In this document: positions 9,257 through 21,733 of the stretch, piece by piece | How the letters are laid out: each line of letters starts with the position of its first letter | How positions within the stretch are numbered: the stretch's first letter is position 1 | Assembly: GCF_040813715.1 (NCBI RefSeq) | Contig: NZ_JBFOCH010000020.1 | Length of the DNA stretch: 64,000 nucleotides | Source of the DNA: Mesorhizobium_K marinum | GTDB lineage: Bacteria; Pseudomonadota; Alphaproteobacteria; Rhizobiales; Rhizobiaceae | Strand: one strand, 5' to 3' | Translations under genes and position numbers: made by a program | The notes under the pieces: model-generated | Told to the model about the DNA's origin: nothing | Databases searched by the model: none | What the model saw: the letters and a program-made list of their open reading frames with translations, nothing else

Positions 9257-10804
9257 CTATTCAGCCGCCGCGTTCTGCAAGCTGGACAAGTGCCCCTTCA
9301 TGTACTCCTCCAGCGCCGCGGCTTCCACGGCCGAGACGGTCAGGCCGCGCTTGGTCCTGCGCCAGAGCACGTCGTCGGCCGTCAGCGCCCATTCGTGATC
9401 GATGAGATAGCGAACCTCAGCTTCGTAGAGGTCCGGCCCGAACGTCCTGCCGAGATCTGCCTGAGACTTGGCCAGCCCGAGCAGCGTCGCCGCCCTTGTG
9501 CCGTAGAGCCGCGTCAGGCGGCGCGCCAGCCCGACGTCAAGGAATGGATACTGCGCCTTCAACTTCGCCGCCTGCGCATCGAACCCCGTCGCCGGGAAAT
9601 CGCCGCCGGGAAGCTGCGCCGCCGCGGTCCATGGCTTGCCCTTCCGGCCGAGGAAATGTTCGATCTTCTCGAGCATGTGTTCCGACAGCCGCCGATAGGT
9701 GGTGATCTTGCCGCCGAAGATGTTGATGACCGGCGCTTCCCCATCCGGATGTTCGGCCTTGAGAACGTAGTCGCGCGTTGCTTCCTGGGCCTTTGAGGCA
9801 CCGTCGTCGTAGAGCGGGCGCACGCCCGAATAGGTCCAGACGATGTCCTGCGGCGTTACCGGAACCGAGAAATACTCGCTTGCCGCCTCGCAGAGATAGC
9901 GCGTCTCTGCGTCGCTGATCTTCGCTTCGTGCGGATCGCCGGGATAGTCGCGGTCGGTGGTGCCGATGAGGGTGAAGTCGTCCTCGTATGGGATGGCGAA
10001 GATGATGCGCCCGTCATTGTTCTGGAAGAAATAGGCGCGCGGATCATCGAATTTCTTGCGCACCACAATATGGCTGCCCTGCACCAGCCTCACGTTGTGC
10101 ACGTCGTTCTGGCCGATCGCCTCGGCGAGTACGTGGTCGACCCAGGGGCCGGCTGCGTTGACCAGCAGGCGCGCCCTCACCTGCTCGACCGCGCCGGTGC
10201 GCAGATCCTCCACGCCGACGGTCCATGCGCCGTCCTCGCGGCGCGCGCTGACCACCTTCGCGCGTGTCCGGATCGTCGCACCGCGGTCGGCGGCGTCGCG
10301 GGCGTTGAGCACGACTAGGCGCGCATCGTTCACCCATCCGTCCGAATACTCGAAAGCCTTCGTGAAGATCGGCTTCAGCGGCTTGCCGGCCGGATCGCTG
10401 CGCATGTCCAGAGTGCGTGTCGGCGGCAGCAGCCTGCGCCCGCCGATGTGGTCGTAGAGAAACAGGCCGATCCGAACCAGCCATGCGGGGCGCGGCCCGC
10501 CCTTGTGGTAGGGCAGTACGAAGCGCATCGGCCAGATGATGTGCGGCGCGCTGCGCCACAGCACCTCGCGCTCCATGAGGGATTCGCGGACCAGCCGGAA
10601 CTCGTAATACTCGAGATAGCGCAGGCCGCCGTGGATCAGCTTGGTGGAGAACGACGAGGTGCCGCTGGCAAGATCGTTCATCTCGGCGAGATAGACCGAA
10701 TAGCCCCGCCCTGCGGCGTCGCGGGCAATGCCGCAGCCGTTGATGCCGCCGCCTATGACGAAGACGTCGCGCATCGGCGCATCGTGCGTCGGGGTTCCGG
10801 TCAC
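9257..10804 (-). CDS. glpD: FAD-dependent glycerol-3-phosphate dehydrogenase
   Basis: Membrane-associated flavoenzyme that oxidises glycerol 3-phosphate to dihydroxyacetone phosphate and feeds electrons to quinone. The N-terminal Rossmann FAD motif DVFVIGGGINGCGIARDAAG, then SSFSTKLIHGGLRYLE, and the C-terminal INIFGGKITTYRRL are diagnostic. I chose the GTG at 10804 (GGAGG 4 bases upstream) giving 515 aa; an alternative is the ATG at 10774, nearer the FAD motif but with no clear ribosome site. Separated by 117 bp from glpR, with a promoter and CGAA repeats in that gap. Confidence 0.93.
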   Translation of the reverse strand: MTGTPTHDAPMRDVFVIGGGINGCGIARDAAGRGYSVYLAEMNDLASGTSSFSTKLIHGGLRYLEYYEFRLVRESLMEREVLWRSAPHIIWPMRFVLPYHKGGPRPAWLVRIGLFLYDHIGGRRLLPPTRTLDMRSDPAGKPLKPIFTKAFEYSDGWVNDARLVVLNARDAADRGATIRTRAKVVSARREDGAWTVGVEDLRTGAVEQVRARLLVNAAGPWVDHVLAEAIGQNDVHNVRLVQGSHIVVRKKFDDPRAYFFQNNDGRIIFAIPYEDDFTLIGTTDRDYPGDPHEAKISDAETRYLCEAASEYFSVPVTPQDIVWTYSGVRPLYDDGASKAQEATRDYVLKAEHPDGEAPVINIFGGKITTYRRLSEHMLEKIEHFLGRKGKPWTAAAQLPGGDFPATGFDAQAAKLKAQYPFLDVGLARRLTRLYGTRAATLLGLAKSQADLGRTFGPDLYEAEVRYLIDHEWALTADDVLWRRTKRGLTVSAVEAAALEEYMKGHLSSLQNAAAE

Positions 10805-10846
10805 ATTTCCTCCACGCCTTCGCACTGCACCATTCCAGGCGCTTAT

Positions 10847-10894
10847 CGAAAGCGTGATGGAATTAATTCGAAAACATAACGAATGTCAAACGAA
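10847..10894 (-). promoter_or_regulatory. glpD operon promoter with phased CGAA/TTCG operator repeats
   Basis: Reading the minus strand, TTGACA (10889-10884), a 16-bp spacer and ATTAAT (10867-10862) form a sigma-70-like promoter about 58 bp before the glpD start. CGAA (TTCG on the coding strand) occurs at 10847, 10869, 10880 and 10891, that is at 22, 11 and 11 bp intervals, on one DNA face and straddling the -35 and -10 boxes. This fits direct-repeat operators of DeoR-family regulators. GlpR as the ligand is inferred from position. Confidence 0.6.
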
Positions 10895-10921
10895 ATACCC
10901 GACAGATCGATTGCCGCATCG

Positions 10922-11686
10922 TCAACGCGCCGCCTCGATCAGTTCGACCTCAGAGTCGCGACAGATCGCTCGGATCGCCGGGAGTTCGCAGCGATCGGTG
11001 ATAAAGGTGTCGACCTGGCTGAGATGACCGATCCTCACCGGCGCCGTCCGCTCGAACTTGTTGGCGTCGGCGACAAGGATCACGTGCCTTGCATTGGCGA
11101 TGATCGCTTGCGCAACCTTGACTTCGCGAAAGTCGAAGTCGAGCAGCGCGCCGTCATGATCGATGGCCGACGCGCCGATCACGGCATAGTCCACCTTGAA
11201 CTGCTTGATGAAATCGACGGCGGCCTCGCCGACCACGCCGCCGTCGGAACCACGCACGACCCCACCGGTGATCACCACCTCGATTGAAGGAAACACGCGC
11301 ATCCTGTTGGCAACATTGATGTTGTTGGTGATGACCATCAATCCGTCGTGGCCGAGGAGCGCATTGCTGACTGCTTCGGTCGTGGTGCCGATATTGATGA
11401 ACAGAGAGGCGTGATCGGGAATCAGGCGCGCTGCCGCCAGCCCGATCGCATCCTTCTCGTCGGCTGCGATCTTGCGGCGCGCCTCGTATTCCATGTTCTC
11501 GATGCCTGACGGGAAAAGTGCCCCGCCATGGATCCGCGTGAGCAGCCTCTGGTCGCACAAGTCGTTGAGATCCTTGCGGATCGTCTGCGGAGAGACAGCG
11601 AAGTGCCGGGCGAGGTCATCGACAAGAACACGTCCGTCGTCCTTGGCCATCTGGATGATTGCGCTGTGGCGTTGCGATAAATACAT
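10922..11686 (-). CDS. glpR: Glycerol-3-phosphate regulon repressor, DeoR family
   Basis: 254-aa transcription regulator. N-terminal DeoR helix-turn-helix (VDDLARHFAVSPQTIRKDLN), linker RIHGGAL, then a sugar-phosphate-isomerase-like sensor domain with FINIGTTTEAV and VITGGVVRGSDGGVVGEAA. GlpR proteins repress glycerol genes and release DNA on binding glycerol 3-phosphate. The start at 11686 has GGAGGT upstream. It heads the glp cluster and is followed by the promoter and CGAA repeats before glpD, so it probably controls its own neighbours. The region upstream of glpR also carries TTTCG and CGAAA elements (11700-11732). Confidence 0.9.
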   Translation of the reverse strand: MYLSQRHSAIIQMAKDDGRVLVDDLARHFAVSPQTIRKDLNDLCDQRLLTRIHGGALFPSGIENMEYEARRKIAADEKDAIGLAAARLIPDHASLFINIGTTTEAVSNALLGHDGLMVITNNINVANRMRVFPSIEVVITGGVVRGSDGGVVGEAAVDFIKQFKVDYAVIGASAIDHDGALLDFDFREVKVAQAIIANARHVILVADANKFERTAPVRIGHLSQVDTFITDRCELPAIRAICRDSEVELIEAAR

Positions 11687-11786
11687 GATCGACCTCCGCT
11701 TTCGTTTTTATCACAAACGAGCAAAAGCGAAAGCGATATTTGCTTAGCCGGCTGTCATCCTGTTTCGCGGGAACCGATATCCGCGG

Positions 11787-11975
11787 TCAGCCCTTCGATT
11801 TCCTTTTCGGCAGCCCCTTGCGATCGGTTTCGGCGAACTCTTCGAGCTGCTTCTCGGTCATCGAGTCATACATGTCCTTCGACGCGCCGCGCAGTTCGCT
11901 CTTGCTGATCTCTCCGCGCTTGGCTGCAAGCGCGACGCCGGCGGCCATTTGCTGAGCTTGAGATTTGGCAGGCAT
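11787..11975 (-). CDS. DUF3008 family small protein
   Basis: 62 aa, highly charged and without hydrophobic segments: MPAKSQAQQMAAGVALAAKR start, SKSELRGASKDMYDSMTEKQ middle, basic tail KGLPKRKSKG. This is the standard layout of DUF3008 proteins, widespread in alphaproteobacteria and of unknown function. The start at 11975 has GGAGAGG upstream. It stands alone between murI and glpR on the same strand. Confidence 0.8.
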   Translation of the reverse strand: MPAKSQAQQMAAGVALAAKRGEISKSELRGASKDMYDSMTEKQLEEFAETDRKGLPKRKSKG

Positions 11976-12039
11976 GGCGCCTCTCCCCGTTGCATGTCCG
12001 GAAGAAGCCGGCGAGGCGGCATTCCGTTCCGGACGCCGC

Positions 12040-12837
12040 TCAGGAAAGCTGAAGGCCGAAGCCCTGCATCAGGCGCCTGGTGGGGAAACCCGCGCTACCG
12101 GACGTGAAGATCGCGACATCGGACCGCTCGGCGGCCATCGATGTCGCCGCTGGGTGATCGGTACCCAGCAGCGACAGCGCGCGTCGCGCGATCGCCTCGG
12201 CCGGATCGATCCAGTCGACCGGCCATGGCGCTGTCTTGCGCATCCGGTTCACCAGGAAGGGGTAGTGGGTGCAGGCCAGCACCACGATGTCGGTGCGCCC
12301 GCCGTCCTTCTCGATGAAGCACGGGGCGATCTCGTCGCGGACTGCCGCCTCATCGACGAAGCCGTCGCGCATATAGGTTTCGGCCAGCCCCGCCAGCCGG
12401 TCGCTGCCAACCAGCCGGACATGGCATCTGGACGCCCACTGCGTGATCAGGTCGCGCGTGTATTGCCGCTTCACTGTGCCAGGGGTAGCGAGCACCGAAA
12501 CGAGGCCCGAGCGCGTTCGCTCGGCCGCGGGCTTGATGGCGGGCACGGTCCCGACGAAGGGCTGGTCCGGAAAGCGCTCGCGCAGCGCCGCGATGACGAG
12601 GGTCGAGGCCGTGTTGCAGGCGATAATCGAGATCTCCGGATCAAAGCGCAGCAGCAGCTTGTCGAAAAGTGTCAGCACGCGCTCGCGCAGCGCCGGCTCT
12701 TCCCATGCGCCATAGGGAAAGCCGGCGTCGTCGGCGACATAGACGAACTGTCTGTCAGGCATCAGCACGCGTGCCTCGCGCAGCACGGTCAGGCCGCCGA
12801 TGCCGGAATCGAACACCAGGATCGGGCGATCAGCCAT
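12040..12837 (-). CDS. murI: Glutamate racemase
   Basis: Makes D-glutamate for peptidoglycan. 265 aa. The two catalytic cysteine motifs are visible: ACNTAST (about residue 70) and ACTHYP (about residue 185), with the N-terminal FDSGIGGLTVLRE loop and the GTVPAIKPA motif. The start MADRPI at 12837 overlaps the last codons of the upstream methyltransferase by 8 bp, so the two are co-translated. Confidence 0.95.
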   Translation of the reverse strand: MADRPILVFDSGIGGLTVLREARVLMPDRQFVYVADDAGFPYGAWEEPALRERVLTLFDKLLLRFDPEISIIACNTASTLVIAALRERFPDQPFVGTVPAIKPAAERTRSGLVSVLATPGTVKRQYTRDLITQWASRCHVRLVGSDRLAGLAETYMRDGFVDEAAVRDEIAPCFIEKDGGRTDIVVLACTHYPFLVNRMRKTAPWPVDWIDPAEAIARRALSLLGTDHPAATSMAAERSDVAIFTSGSAGFPTRRLMQGFGLQLS

Positions 12838-13708
12838 CGTCGCGCGCCTTGTCCGGCGGCGCCGGCCTTCGCCGGTAGTCGCCGTCCTCATGCGCCTCGC
12901 GATCGGCTTTCGCCTTGCGTTCTGGATATCCCTCCCCGCGCGGCGTCCGCGGCGAAAAGTAGTCGAGGGAGGAAATGACGCCGCGCAGCACCTTGATCTC
13001 CGCTTCCGTAAAGCCGGGACGGGTGAGAACGGCGTGCAGGTTGTCGAGCATCTTGGGCTTCTTGGCCGACGGCCGGAAGTAGCCGCGGGCGTCGAGCGCT
13101 TGTTCCAGATGCTCGATCATGCCGTGCAGCTGGTTCTTTTCGGCCGGCGCAACCGGCGGCGTCGAGAATGCGGTGTCCGTCTCGCTCTCAAGCCCGGACT
13201 TCATCCATTCGTACGACATCAGCAGGACCGCCTGGGCGATGTTGAGCGACGCGAATTCGGGATTGACCGGAAATGTCACGATCTCGTCGGCGAGCGCGAC
13301 CTCCTCGTTGTACAGCCCGAAGCGTTCGCGGCCGAACATGATGCCGGTGCGTTCGCCAGCCGTCGACCGCGCCCTCAGCGTCCTGCCCGCCTCGACCGGC
13401 CCGCGCACGGGCTTGAAGCCGTCGCGCTCGCGCGCGGTCGTCGCGTAGACGAATGTCAGGTCGGCGACGGCGGAACGCAGGTCGTCGAACAGCGCGACGC
13501 CGTCGATCACATGGTCGGCCCGGCTCGCCGCGGCGCGCGCCTTTTCGTTTGGCCAACCGTCGCGGGGATTGACCAGCCGGAGTTCGGCAAGCCCGAAGTT
13601 CGCCATCGCCCGGGCCACCATGCCGATGTTCTCGCCGAGCTGCGGCTCAACCAGGATGATGGCCGGGCCTGGATGCGCCGGCTGCATGTCGCGGTCTTGG
13701 TCTGCCAT
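12830..13708 (-). CDS. trmJ: SPOUT family tRNA/rRNA methyltransferase, TrmJ-like
   Basis: 292 aa. SpoU/TrmH fold motifs: ILVEPQLGENIGMVARAMAN (motif 1), IMFGRERFGLYNEEVALAD (motif 2) and PEFASLNIAQAVLLMSYEW (motif 3, AdoMet-binding knot). A C-terminal helical extension ends in a charged tail. TrmJ methylates the ribose of nucleotide 32 in tRNA anticodon loops; the exact target here is inferred from family. Overlaps murI downstream. Confidence 0.82.
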   Translation of the reverse strand: MADQDRDMQPAHPGPAIILVEPQLGENIGMVARAMANFGLAELRLVNPRDGWPNEKARAAASRADHVIDGVALFDDLRSAVADLTFVYATTARERDGFKPVRGPVEAGRTLRARSTAGERTGIMFGRERFGLYNEEVALADEIVTFPVNPEFASLNIAQAVLLMSYEWMKSGLESETDTAFSTPPVAPAEKNQLHGMIEHLEQALDARGYFRPSAKKPKMLDNLHAVLTRPGFTEAEIKVLRGVISSLDYFSPRTPRGEGYPERKAKADREAHEDGDYRRRPAPPDKARDDG

Positions 13709-13899
13709 ATGTGAACTGGTCCCGGTGCCGATCGCCTGCAAGAGCGCGAAGTAGCCCCGCAACCGGCGCGGAATCAAGGCGCCACCGTCAGAAGCCGTGA
13801 ATTCCCCGCCGCGCCGGGCTGCTTCACACGGCTGTTACACCGGCCACCTACGAGCGTCACCCGTTCCAGCCACGCAACCTCCTACGGAGCAATCGAACG

Positions 13900-15900
13900 A
13901 TGACCGAACATGTCGCAACCTCAAACGGCTTCCGCACAAGCCTCCTCGAAGAAGCGGACGGGCCGGCGCACAACCCGACCGCCAACCCGACGATGGGCGA
14001 GCTGATCGCTACCCGGTTTTCCCGCCGCGGCCTGCTCAAGGGCGCGCTGGCGGTCTCGGCGATTTCCGCGACGGTCGCGCCCGCAGCGCTTTTGACTGCC
14101 GAGCGTGCGCGGGCCGCGGGCTCGTCAGCCTTCTCCTTCGGCGAGGTTGAAGCCGGCGTCGACCAGGACCATCACGTCGCCAGCGGCTACGACGCCGATG
14201 TACTGCTGCGCTGGGGCGACCCGCTGTTCGCCGATGCCCCGGAATTCGATCCGCTGTCGCAGACGGCCGAGAGCCAGAGCCGCCAGTTCGGCTACAACAA
14301 CGATTTCGTCGGCTACATCCCCCTGCCCGACGCGGAAAACCCAGCCGAGCACGGGCTGCTGGTGGTCAACCACGAATACACCAACGAGCACCTGATGTTT
14401 CCGGGCATCGTGAAGATCGTCGACGGCAAGCCCGAGGTCGCTCCGGCCGACAAGAAGCGCGTCGATATCGAGATGGCGGCGCACGGCGGGACCATCGCGG
14501 AAATCAGGAAGGCCGACGGCAAGTGGCAGCTGATCAGGAACTCGCCCTACAACCGCCGCATCACCGCGACGACCGAGATGGCGATGACCGGCCCGGCCGC
14601 CGGCCACCCGCGCCTGCAGACGACGGCCGATCCAACCGGCCGGAAGGTGTTCGGCACGGTCAACAACTGCGCCGGCGGCGTCACGCCATGGGGCACCTAC
14701 ATCCTGGCCGAGGAGAATTTCCACGGCTACTTCATGGGCGAACTGCCCGCCGACCATCCGGAGGCGACGAACTACAAGCGTCTCGGCGTGCCGGATTCGA
14801 CCTATGAATGGGGCCGCTTCTACGACCGTTTCGATGTCTCCAAGGAGCCCAACGAGCCGAACCGCTTCGGCTGGATCGTCGAGGTCGACCCGTTCGACGC
14901 CAGCGCGACGCCGAAGAAGCGCACCGCGCTCGGCCGCACCAAGCACGAGGGCGCCGAATCGATCGTCGCCAGGGACGGCCGCGTGGTGTTCTACCTCGGC
15001 GACGACGAGCGCTTCGACTACGTCTACAAGTTCGTCACCGCCCGGGCCTACAACCCGCAAGATCGCGCAGCCAACATGGACCTGCTCGACGAAGGCACGC
15101 TTTACGTCGCGCGCTTCGACGCCGACGGCACCATCGCCTGGCTGCCGCTGGTGCTCGGCAACGGCCCGCTCGGCCCCGACAACGGCTTCGTCACGCAGGC
15201 TGACGTCGTCGTCGAGACGCGCCGCGCCGCCGACCTGCTCGGCGCCACCAAGATGGACCGGCCGGAGGACGTCCAGCCCAACCCGGTCAACGGCCGCGTC
15301 TACGTCATGCTGACCAACAACACCAAGCGCAAGGACGACCAGGTCGACCTGGCCAATCCGCGCGCCGGCAACGCCTTCGGCCATATCATCGAGATCGCCG
15401 AGGCCGATGGCGATTTCGCCGCGACGGCCGGCAGGTGGGAAGTCCTGCTCCGTTGCGGCGACCCGTCGGTCGCCGAGGTCGGTGCGACCTTCTCGACCGA
15501 TACCACCCGGAACGGCTGGTTCGGCATGCCGGACAACTGCGCCATCGACGCGGCGGGACGGCTCTGGGTGTCCACCGACGGCAACAGCCCGAAGGCAACC
15601 GGCCGCACCGACGGTTTGTGGGCCGTCGACACCGAAGGCGACGCAAGGGCGACGTCCAAGCTGTTCTACCGGGTGCCGGTGGGCGCCGAACTGTGCGGCC
15701 CGACCTTCACGCCGGATGATCAGACGCTGTTCGTCGCGATCCAGCATCCCGGCGACGGTGGCGAGGACTGGGAAGGTTTCGGCCGTCCCTCCTACTACGA
15801 GGACCTGTCTACCCGCTGGCCCGACTTCAAGGACGACATGCCGGTGCGGCCGGCGGTCGTCGCCATCACCAGGCAGGGCGGCGGCAAGGTCGGCGCGTAG
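13900..15900 (+). CDS. phoX: PhoX-type alkaline phosphatase (DUF839), Tat-exported
   Basis: 666 aa. A twin-arginine signal lies after an unusually long N-region (TRFSRRGLLKGALAVSA, about residues 43-59, cleavage near RARA). The mature part has PhoX/DUF839 hallmarks: NNDFVGYIPL, VVNHEYTNEHLMFPG, NNCAGGVTPWGTYILAEENF with the conserved Cys, and FVAIQHPGDGGEDWEG. PhoX enzymes are calcium/iron-dependent periplasmic phosphomonoesterases, usually induced by phosphate starvation. Divergent from trmJ; the 191-bp upstream gap has only a poor Pho-box resemblance. Confidence 0.85.
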   Translation: MTEHVATSNGFRTSLLEEADGPAHNPTANPTMGELIATRFSRRGLLKGALAVSAISATVAPAALLTAERARAAGSSAFSFGEVEAGVDQDHHVASGYDADVLLRWGDPLFADAPEFDPLSQTAESQSRQFGYNNDFVGYIPLPDAENPAEHGLLVVNHEYTNEHLMFPGIVKIVDGKPEVAPADKKRVDIEMAAHGGTIAEIRKADGKWQLIRNSPYNRRITATTEMAMTGPAAGHPRLQTTADPTGRKVFGTVNNCAGGVTPWGTYILAEENFHGYFMGELPADHPEATNYKRLGVPDSTYEWGRFYDRFDVSKEPNEPNRFGWIVEVDPFDASATPKKRTALGRTKHEGAESIVARDGRVVFYLGDDERFDYVYKFVTARAYNPQDRAANMDLLDEGTLYVARFDADGTIAWLPLVLGNGPLGPDNGFVTQADVVVETRRAADLLGATKMDRPEDVQPNPVNGRVYVMLTNNTKRKDDQVDLANPRAGNAFGHIIEIAEADGDFAATAGRWEVLLRCGDPSVAEVGATFSTDTTRNGWFGMPDNCAIDAAGRLWVSTDGNSPKATGRTDGLWAVDTEGDARATSKLFYRVPVGAELCGPTFTPDDQTLFVAIQHPGDGGEDWEGFGRPSYYEDLSTRWPDFKDDMPVRPAVVAITRQGGGKVGA

Positions 15901-15983
15901 GCGCCGCCGGCCATCCGGCAATGATTGGAGGGGTGGCGCGGCTTGTCGCGCCGCCCCTCGCGGCAGGGCGGGCGGACGCGCCT

Positions 15984-16011
15984 TTGCCTTCCCCGCGCCG
16001 GGTGCTATAGG
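15984..16011 (+). promoter_or_regulatory. Candidate sigma-70 promoter of icd
   Basis: TTGCCT, 16-bp spacer, TATAGG, placed about 60 bases before the icd start. Four of six consensus bases match in each box, and no other good candidate lies in the 169-bp gap after phoX. Confidence 0.4.
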
Positions 16012-16069
16012 GGCCGCACTTCAAGAACCAGTCCGCGGGCAGGCGCCCGTATTCCAAGCGAGGTAGGCA

Positions 16070-17284
16070 ATGGCGAAGATCAAGGTGGACAATCCCGTCG
16101 TGGAGCTCGACGGCGACGAGATGACACGCATCATCTGGCAGTTCATCAAGGACAAGCTGATCCATCCCTATCTCGACATCGACCTCGAATATTACGACCT
16201 CGGCGTCGAGCACCGCGACGCCACCAACGACCAAGTCACCATCGATGCGGCCAACGCCATCAAGAAGCACGGCGTCGGCGTGAAGTGCGCCACCATCACG
16301 CCAGACGAAGCGCGCGTCGAGGAATTCAAGCTGAAGAAGATGTGGAAGTCGCCCAACGGCACCATCCGCAACATCCTCGGCGGCACCATCTTCCGCGAAC
16401 CGATCATCATGAAGAACGTGCCCCGCCTGGTGCCCGGCTGGACGCAGCCGATCATCGTTGGACGCCATGCCTTCGGCGACCAGTACCGCGCGACCGACTT
16501 CCGCTTCCCCGGCAAGGGCAAGCTCTCGATCAAGTTCGTCGGCGAAGACGGCCAGACGATCGAGCACGAGGTGTTCGACGCTCCGGGCTCGGGCGTGGCG
16601 ATGGCCATGTACAACCTCGACGAATCGATCCGCGAGTTCGCGCGCGCCTCGCTGAACTACGGCCTGCTGCGCAACTATCCGGTCTACCTGTCGACCAAGA
16701 ACACCATCCTCAAGGCCTATGACGGGCGCTTCAAGGACATCTTCCAGGAAGTCTACGAGAAGGAGTTCGAGGCGCAGTTCAAGGAAAAGAAGATCTGGTA
16801 CGAACACCGCCTGATCGACGACATGGTGGCGTCCGCGCTCAAGTGGTCCGGCGGCTATGTCTGGGCGTGCAAGAACTACGACGGTGACGTGCAGTCCGAC
16901 ACGGTGGCGCAGGGTTTTGGCTCGCTCGGCCTGATGACGTCGGTGCTGATGACGCCGGACGGCAAGACCGTCGAGGCGGAAGCCGCGCACGGCACCGTGA
17001 CCCGTCACTACCGCCAGCACCAGAAGGGCGAGGAGACCTCGACCAACTCGATCGCATCGATCTTCGCCTGGACGCGCGGCCTGGCGCATCGCGCCAAGCT
17101 CGACGACAACGCGGCTCTGATGAAGTTCGCCGAGACCTTGGAAAAGGTCTGCATCCAGACGGTCGAGTCCGGCTACATGACCAAGGATCTCTCGCTGCTG
17201 ATCGGTCCGGACCAGCCGTGGCTCTCGACCACCGGCTTCCTCGACAAGATCGACGAGAACCTCAAGAAGGCAATGTCCGCCTGA
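16070..17284 (+). CDS. icd: NADP-dependent isocitrate dehydrogenase
   Basis: 404 aa, the dimeric type shared by rhizobia and eukaryotes. Converts isocitrate to 2-oxoglutarate in the TCA cycle. Start MAKIKVDNPVVELDGDEMTR, substrate-binding SPNGTIRNILGGTIFREPI, catalytic ACKNYDGDVQSDTVAQGFGS and NADP-binding EAAHGTVTRHYRQHQKG are all intact. The ATG follows GAGGTAGGCA. It is monocistronic, with its own promoter candidate and a strong terminator after it. Confidence 0.96.
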   Translation: MAKIKVDNPVVELDGDEMTRIIWQFIKDKLIHPYLDIDLEYYDLGVEHRDATNDQVTIDAANAIKKHGVGVKCATITPDEARVEEFKLKKMWKSPNGTIRNILGGTIFREPIIMKNVPRLVPGWTQPIIVGRHAFGDQYRATDFRFPGKGKLSIKFVGEDGQTIEHEVFDAPGSGVAMAMYNLDESIREFARASLNYGLLRNYPVYLSTKNTILKAYDGRFKDIFQEVYEKEFEAQFKEKKIWYEHRLIDDMVASALKWSGGYVWACKNYDGDVQSDTVAQGFGSLGLMTSVLMTPDGKTVEAEAAHGTVTRHYRQHQKGEETSTNSIASIFAWTRGLAHRAKLDDNAALMKFAETLEKVCIQTVESGYMTKDLSLLIGPDQPWLSTTGFLDKIDENLKKAMSA

Positions 17285-17302
17285 GGAAGTGAGCCCCAAC
17301 TG

Positions 17303-17332
17303 AAAAGCCCCGGAGCGATCCGGGGCTTTTTT
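17303..17332 (+). terminator. Rho-independent terminator of icd
   Basis: 12-bp stem AAAAGCCCCGGA / TCCGGGGCTTTT with a GCGA loop, ending in a T run. It would also work for transcripts arriving on the minus strand because of the A run before the stem. Confidence 0.9.
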
Positions 17333-17407
17333 CATGTCCAGTCGCCAGTTCGGCTACGTGGCGCGGCCCGGCCCCTTGGGCCGGCCGACATTGCCTTTTC
17401 AGTCTGC

Positions 17408-20071
<2,664 letters not shown>

Positions 20072-20300
20072 GGAAAAGCCTTCTGGTGCACCGGCCGGAT
20101 CGGCCGGAAATTGGGTTCAGGCCTTTTAGCCGCCGCTCCAATAGCTGTCCAGAAACTCGGATGACGCCCGATGCTGAACGGCCAAGTGGGTGCAGCCCTG
20201 AATATGGCGGGTTCAGGAGCACATCTTCGCTGCTGCCGCGCCGCCATTCGCCTGCCCTTGCTTCGGGACACCGGGCCGCCCCGGCACGTAGCACCTACCC

Positions 20301-20332
20301 AAACAAAAACCGCCGGCGTCAGCCGGCGGCCT
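20301..20332 (-). terminator. Rho-independent terminator of recA
   Basis: On the minus strand, GGCCGCCGGC, loop TGAC, GCCGGCGG, then TTTTTGTTT. It sits 27 bases after the recA stop. The rest of the 287-bp recA-alaS gap (20072-20300) shows no other feature. Confidence 0.85.
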
Positions 20333-20358
20333 TTATCGATCCACGGCGGTCTGCGGCG

Positions 20359-21450
<1,092 letters not shown>

Positions 21451-21503
21451 GATATCACCCCTTGGTCCTCGATGTAGGCCGGAACATCAGTTGCTTCACA
21501 TAA

Positions 21504-21532
21504 TGTGTACCCTCTTTGTTCTCATTTTGCAA
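21504..21532 (-). promoter_or_regulatory. recA promoter overlapping a LexA (SOS) operator
   Basis: On the minus strand TTGCAA (21532-21527), 17-bp spacer, TACACA (21509-21504). Overlapping it are TTG-N11-CAA (21516-21532, the motif described for Rhizobium etli recA) and GAAC-N7-GTAC (21521-21507), one base off the alphaproteobacterial SOS direct repeat GAAC-N7-GAAC. Repression by LexA is inferred from these motifs. Confidence 0.7.
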
Positions 21533-21733
21533 GAACCCCTATCACACTGATTGATTTGGCATAACCGGATTTGTTCTCGGTTCATTCGTATCCCCCTGAT
21601 GCGGGATGTATCCACATGCCGGGCCGCGGCATCACGTCGCCCGTCGCGGCGGTCCGATGATTCGGAGGGCCGGTTGCCGGCGTCGACCGGGCAACCTAAT
21701 CTCGACAGGATTCGCGTGCAGACCGGGCGTGCA

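Noticed and set aside
13828..13856. Pho box upstream of phoX
   Set aside because: CTGTTAC and GCGTCAC lie 22 bp apart, but the middle repeat is missing and matches are weak; not enough to call PhoB binding.
14125..15921. Long open frame on the minus strand (about 598 codons)
   Set aside because: Antisense to phoX, which has a Tat signal and family motifs; the reverse frame has neither start signals nor recognisable domains.
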